Below are positions 6,586 through 9,350 of a stretch of 9,350 nt of DNA, in pieces. The DNA lies in contig DQWO01000214.1 in NCBI GenBank assembly GCA_011042595.1, positions 1-9,350 of the forward strand, read 5' to 3'. Under the pieces are notes generated by a model that saw nothing but the letters and a program-made list of their open reading frames with translations, was not told the origin of the DNA and ran no database searches. The first letter of the stretch is position 1, and every line of letters begins with the position of its first letter. The stretch comes from Pseudomonadota bacterium (GTDB lineage: Bacteria; Desulfobacterota; Anaeroferrophillalia; Anaeroferrophillales; Anaeroferrophillaceae). The translations under genes were made by a program, and so were the position numbers.

Positions 6586-8304
6586 TCATTTACGCTTTCT
6601 GTCCTGCTTGCGCTTTTTCCAGGCGGGGCGTGCTGGCCGGGATGTAATCTTCTCATTCTCACCGCCAACCCTGGCCACAACCCGGCGGCCATTGATCATA
6701 AGGTTGGAAAAGGCATGCAGAATCTCGGCCTCAGAACGGCTGTCAGCCTCTAGCAGGCTGCAGTTTTTCAAAATCTCGATACGCCCGACTTGGACTCTAC
6801 GCCCATCGGCAGTCGCATCATTGATCTCGCCAATTAAACGACCGGGATTAACCCCGTCCCTTTTGCCGACATTGAGGTGAAAACGGGTAAACTGTTCCCG
6901 GCCTTTCGTGGCAGTCGTGTAGCGTTTGTCACTGCTCCTTCGTTCGCTGCGCTCGTGGCGGCTTTTGACCTCCCGCTCCCTGATATTAAGGTCAGGAGCG
7001 TTTCGGTAAGAGCGCAAAATCGGAGCAAACTCGGCCAGGACAAAACGTTTAATCAGTTCCTCCCGCTCCAAAGGGATCAGGTTCTCGAAAATAGCCGGCA
7101 AAAAGGGCTCAATATGAGTGGTATCAATCTCCCTCTTTTTGAGTTTATCGAGGTAATGCAGCATCCGCAGCTGGCAGATCTCCTGACCAGTGGGAATCCG
7201 ACCCTGCTCAAACCTCCTTTTAAGCCGTCTTTCGATCTGATTGAGCTTATACTTCTCCCGCGGCTGAATGATAGCGATCGAAACCCCTTCCTTACCGGCC
7301 CGTCCGGTGCGTCCGCTGCGATGCGTATAGCTGGAGGCATCATCGGGCAGATTATAGTTAATCACATGGCTGAGGTCCTTGACATCGAGGCCCCGGGCCG
7401 CGACATCGGTGGCCACCAGCAGTTGCAGATTTCGCCGCCGGAACTTGTGCATAACTGCATCCCGCTGCCCCTGAGAGAGTTCGCCGTGCAAGGCATCGGC
7501 ATTGTAACCATCCTCGATCAGCTTTTCAGCTATCTCCCTGGTCTCCTGGCGGGTGCGACAAAAGATGATGGCATAGATATCAGGATTGCTGTCGGCAATC
7601 CGCTTCAGCGTCTGGTAACGGTTTTTCTCCGCCGTCAAGTAGTAGATATGATGAACATTCTCGATTCCCTGATTACGTTCCCCGATCGTCACCTCGACCG
7701 GGTTCTTCATATACCGGTTGGCAATCGTAACCACTTCACGCGGCATCGTCGCCGAGAAGAGAATGGTCTTTTTGGTTGCCGGAGTCACCGCCAGGATGGC
7801 ATTCAGATCCTCCTGAAAACCCATCTGCAACATCTCGTCAGCTTCGTCCAGGACGACTGCCCGAATAGCCCTTAGATCAACTTTTTTCTCATTAATAAAG
7901 GCCAGAAGACGCCCCGGGGTAGCCACAATAATCTGAGCACCCTGCTGTAATTGCCGGCTTTGGGTTACAATACTGGCACCACCATAGACCGCGACAATCT
8001 TCACTCCCGCCAGATAACGGGAAAAAGTATGCAGATCCTTGGTTACCTGAACGCAGAGCTCCCGGGTCGGACAGAGGATCAGGGTCTGGGTTTTCATCTG
8101 TGCCCGATCGAGCAACTGAATAAGAGGCAAACCGTAAGCCGCCGTCTTGCCGGTTCCAGTCTGGGAAAGACCGACAAGATCATCCTTCAGCTTGAGAAGG
8201 CACGGGATCACCTCTTCCTGAACCGGCGTGGGAGTGGAAAAACCCAAGCTATCGAGACTTTTGAGAAGATCAGCATCTAAACCAAGTTCGGCAAATGAGG
8301 TCAT
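6586..8304 (-). CDS. deaD: DEAD-box ATP-dependent RNA helicase with DbpA-type RNA-binding domain (DeaD/CsdA-like)
   Basis: The 572 residues contain all core helicase motifs in order: Q motif (FAELGL ... GFSTPTPVQ, 4-29), motif I SQTGTGKT (47-54), PTREL (79-83), GG (108-109), TPGR (129-132), DEAD (153-156), SAT (184-186), ATDVAARGLD (298-307) and HRSGRTGR (328-335). A charged linker (about 440-470) leads to a DbpA/DeaD RNA-binding domain at about 473-547 and a basic tail (KKRKQDRKRK). Such enzymes unwind RNA in ribosome assembly, mRNA decay and cold adaptation. E. coli DeaD is 629 residues; DbpA is shorter (457), so DeaD is the closer label, though paralogue assignment is uncertain. GGAG (8315-8318) lies ten bases before the ATG. 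A leader of some 180 bases with several hairpins precedes it. The stop lies two bases from the convergent radical SAM stop. Confidence 0.93.
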   Translation of the reverse strand: MTSFAELGLDADLLKSLDSLGFSTPTPVQEEVIPCLLKLKDDLVGLSQTGTGKTAAYGLPLIQLLDRAQMKTQTLILCPTRELCVQVTKDLHTFSRYLAGVKIVAVYGGASIVTQSRQLQQGAQIIVATPGRLLAFINEKKVDLRAIRAVVLDEADEMLQMGFQEDLNAILAVTPATKKTILFSATMPREVVTIANRYMKNPVEVTIGERNQGIENVHHIYYLTAEKNRYQTLKRIADSNPDIYAIIFCRTRQETREIAEKLIEDGYNADALHGELSQGQRDAVMHKFRRRNLQLLVATDVAARGLDVKDLSHVINYNLPDDASSYTHRSGRTGRAGKEGVSIAIIQPREKYKLNQIERRLKRRFEQGRIPTGQEICQLRMLHYLDKLKKREIDTTHIEPFLPAIFENLIPLEREELIKRFVLAEFAPILRSYRNAPDLNIREREVKSRHERSERRSSDKRYTTATKGREQFTRFHLNVGKRDGVNPGRLIGEINDATADGRRVQVGRIEILKNCSLLEADSRSEAEILHAFSNLMINGRRVVARVGGENEKITSRPARPAWKKRKQDRKRK

Positions 8305-8334
8305 AGGGATATTACTCCAAAGTCAGATTAAATA

Positions 8335-8366
8335 GTTTCCATCCGGAAACCACTGCTTCCGGATGG
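8335..8366 (-). promoter_or_regulatory. Two mutually exclusive hairpins in the helicase leader
   Basis: A perfect 10-bp inverted repeat, CCATCCGGAA (8339-8348) with TTCCGGATGG (8357-8366), overlaps a second perfect repeat, GTTTCC (8335-8340) with GGAAAC (8345-8350). The two stems share bases and cannot form together. They lie 31 bases upstream of the helicase ATG. There is no T run, so these are not terminators. A switch in the leader is possible; chance overlap of related repeats is the alternative. Confidence 0.5.
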
Positions 8367-8447
8367 GCAATCAGCTCTCAGCTTTCTGCAATCAGCTTAA
8401 CCATTTGTTTTTCCAACGTTTTACTGACAGCTAATGGCTGATCGCTG
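8367..8447. repeat. Degenerate heptamer repeats in opposite orientations
   Basis: GCAATCAGCT occurs at 8367-8376 and again at 8388-8397, a 21-base offset equal to three heptads. On the minus strand this block reads as AGCTGAN-like units. A second block, about 8425-8447, contains units of the opposite orientation (CTGACAG, CTAATGG, CTGATCG), so the blocks are partly complementary. The second block is enclosed by AACGTTTT (8415-8422) and AAAACGTT (8448-8455). It falls inside the predicted helicase leader. Confidence 0.5.
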
Positions 8448-8452
8448 AAAAC

Positions 8453-8484
8453 GTTCATCAGGAAATGAATGTTTCCGGATGAAC
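8453..8484. repeat. Near-perfect inverted repeat at the 5' end of the helicase leader
   Basis: GTTCATCAGGAAA (8453-8465) pairs with TTTCCGGATGAAC (8472-8484) at 12 of 13 positions around a six-base loop. It begins about three bases after the predicted transcription start near 8487, so it would form a 5'-terminal stem-loop in the helicase mRNA. Its right arm shares TTCCGGATG with the hairpin at 8339-8366. Confidence 0.6.
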
Positions 8485-8493
8485 ATTAAATAA

Positions 8494-8522
8494 ATTGTAT
8501 CGGTGCGACTCATACCACACAA
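8494..8522 (-). promoter_or_regulatory. Likely promoter of the DEAD-box helicase
   Basis: On the minus strand TTGTGT (8517-8522) and TACAAT (8494-8499) are separated by 17 bases; the -10 matches five of six. The start near 8487 would leave a leader of about 180 bases before the ATG. The -35 is weak. Confidence 0.45.
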
Positions 8523-8603
8523 CAGCAAAATAGAGTAGCGATAAAAGCCTTGGGGTTCGCTCAAAAATAAATTCGCGGAATTGGCGCTCAGATTTGGGTT
8601 TGA

Positions 8604-8679
8604 TTTGTGCGATCCGATTGAGTAAAGCCGCAGGAATAGCAAGCTATTTTGAGGACTTTGCGAATGAGGATCGTGCAAA
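8604..8679 (+). repeat. 76-base segmented hairpin, possible + strand RNA or mobile palindrome
   Basis: Three stacked helices are separated by symmetric internal loops. 8604-8615 (TTTGTGCGATCC) pairs with 8668-8679 (GGATCGTGCAAA), including two G.U wobbles. 8622-8627 (GTAAAG) pairs with 8656-8661 (CTTTGC), with one wobble. 8635-8640 (AATAGC) pairs with 8643-8648 (GCTATT). Internal loops are 6+6 and 7+7 bases. All three wobbles are valid only in the + strand RNA; the minus strand would have A.C mismatches. It lies between the helicase promoter and the end of the NRDE gene, where I see no credible gene. Confidence 0.5.
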
Positions 8680-8735
8680 GACAGCCTGAAGATGAGATGC
8701 CAAAATGTGAAGTTATTTTTGAGAGAGCCCTTAAA

Positions 8736-9350
8736 TCAACAGAGAAGAGTCATGGAAGAGTAATCAGTATAGGGCGTATGCAAAGGATTTCCCGCGGCAT
8801 AAAAGCAGAGAACTTCCGGCTGCTGATGGCCGGAAAAGGCCAGGATGGAAGAAGAGGTGGTTCCATATTCATCCAGTTTTACATTAAATCCCAGAGGGGG
8901 GATTGATTCCTGGGGAACAGAGGTGCGCAGCATTCTTCTGAAACCGGATATGATACTATCCATATTTACATCTTCTTCGGCCCAACGATTGAATTGACGC
9001 CGAGCCATCTTACTTTTAATCGTCTGATCACAAACCAAGGGGCCATTACCAATAAAATGAAATCCGGGAAATAGGGAAACTTCCTCAAAAGCAGGATAAT
9101 TACCGGCGATAAAACCACCAGAGCGGGTCAGGACCAGGAGGTTGAAAGGATTGTATTGAGCTAAATCGGCAGTCAGCAACCACTTTCTGGCAGTGGATAG
9201 GGAATCACTTTGAATCAGATCAAAAACCAAATGTCCCCGGGATATTTTGCTGTCGTCAGGCGGCAGACCATTCCAGCGGTTGGTTAAAAAAACCAACAAT
9301 CCACTTTGATTACACGCCCACCAGCTCCCTCCTGAGGTCTCATCTGTGGG
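8736..9350 (-). CDS. NRDE/TANGO2-family protein, N-terminus beyond the window edge
   Basis: The minus frame is open from the window edge to the TGA at 8736-8738, giving 204 residues. The apparent TTG start at 9299 is internal because 17 further in-frame residues upstream contain family sequence. Recognisable blocks are GGSWWACNQSGLLVFLTNRW (cf. GGTWLGVN..G..A.LTNR), RGHLVFDL, FNLLVL and the late GTTSSSIL. The N-terminal Met-Cys and the NRDE motif that names the family lie off-window; about 50-60 residues are missing judging by the usual 250-280. Homologues in bacteria and eukaryotes have an Ntn-hydrolase-like fold, and eukaryotic TANGO2 is linked to metabolism and secretion, but no firm reaction is established. 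The C-terminus (LHTPYTDYSSMTLLC) is unusual. No clear terminator follows. Confidence 0.8.
   Translation of the reverse strand, partial: PTDETSGGSWWACNQSGLLVFLTNRWNGLPPDDSKISRGHLVFDLIQSDSLSTARKWLLTADLAQYNPFNLLVLTRSGGFIAGNYPAFEEVSLFPGFHFIGNGPLVCDQTIKSKMARRQFNRWAEEDVNMDSIISGFRRMLRTSVPQESIPPLGFNVKLDEYGTTSSSILAFSGHQQPEVLCFYAAGNPLHTPYTDYSSMTLLC

Noticed and set aside
6877..7875. 332-residue + strand open frame antisense to the helicase
   Set aside because: It lies entirely opposite the conserved helicase core, has no recognisable domain, and is best explained by codon bias of the true gene.
8421..8678. 85-residue minus-strand open frame in the gap before the helicase
   Set aside because: It spans the predicted helicase promoter, the leader stem-loop and the 76-base hairpin, and its sequence resembles no protein family.
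8649..8906. 85-residue + strand open frame overlapping the NRDE gene
   Set aside because: Its second half is antisense to the NRDE-family coding region and the first half lies in the hairpin; no family resemblance.
1..9350. CRISPR array, toxin-antitoxin pair, prophage or defence island
   Set aside because: No regularly spaced direct repeats, no transposase, integrase, nuclease or phage genes, and the coding genes are all recognisable housekeeping or metabolic families apart from the small HTH protein and the radical SAM enzyme.

Overview
The window looks like a chromosomal segment from an anaerobic, diderm bacterium that runs the Wood-Ljungdahl pathway. The best guess is a Desulfobacterota-type sulfate reducer or a relative. 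Two features suggest this. The left end carries corrinoid iron-sulfur protein and methyltetrahydrofolate methyltransferase genes of bacterial AcsC/AcsE type. There is also a PpiD-like periplasmic foldase, which implies an inner membrane with a Gram-negative periplasm. The lineage is inferred from gene content only.

Layout. 1-2064: the 3' part of acsC, a strong intrinsic terminator, a short regulatory gap with an inverted repeat, then acsE and its terminator; both genes are on the + strand. AcsE moves the methyl group from methyl-H4folate to the cobalamin of the AcsC/AcsD protein, so these two neighbours catalyse consecutive steps. 2107-2570 (minus): a 63-residue MerR/excisionase-type DNA-binding protein with its own promoter, a terminator, and tRNA-Ala(GGC). 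2665-4581 (minus): ppiD with its own promoter. 4582-4951: a 370-base gap with no credible gene. It holds the ppiD promoter, a minus-strand terminator, and a 123-base palindromic element that can fold as a three-way junction with two hairpins capped by the same CGA loop. 4952-6583 (+): a B12-binding-domain radical SAM enzyme of unknown substrate. 6586-8304 (minus): a DeaD/DbpA-type DEAD-box RNA helicase, tail to tail with the radical SAM gene and only two bases away. 8305-8735: a 431-base gap with no credible gene. It holds a probable long structured leader of the helicase (hairpins and heptameric repeats), its promoter, and a separate 76-base hairpin whose wobble pairs favour a + strand RNA. 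8736-9350 (minus): the 3' part of an NRDE/TANGO2-family gene that runs off the right edge.

Apart from acsC/acsE the genes look like unrelated housekeeping or accessory functions, each with its own signals. No CRISPR array, transposase, integrase or recognisable defence system is visible. The least explained material is in the two large intergenic regions, which are unusually rich in inverted repeats. They could be dispersed palindromic repeats or structured RNAs; the sequence alone does not decide.
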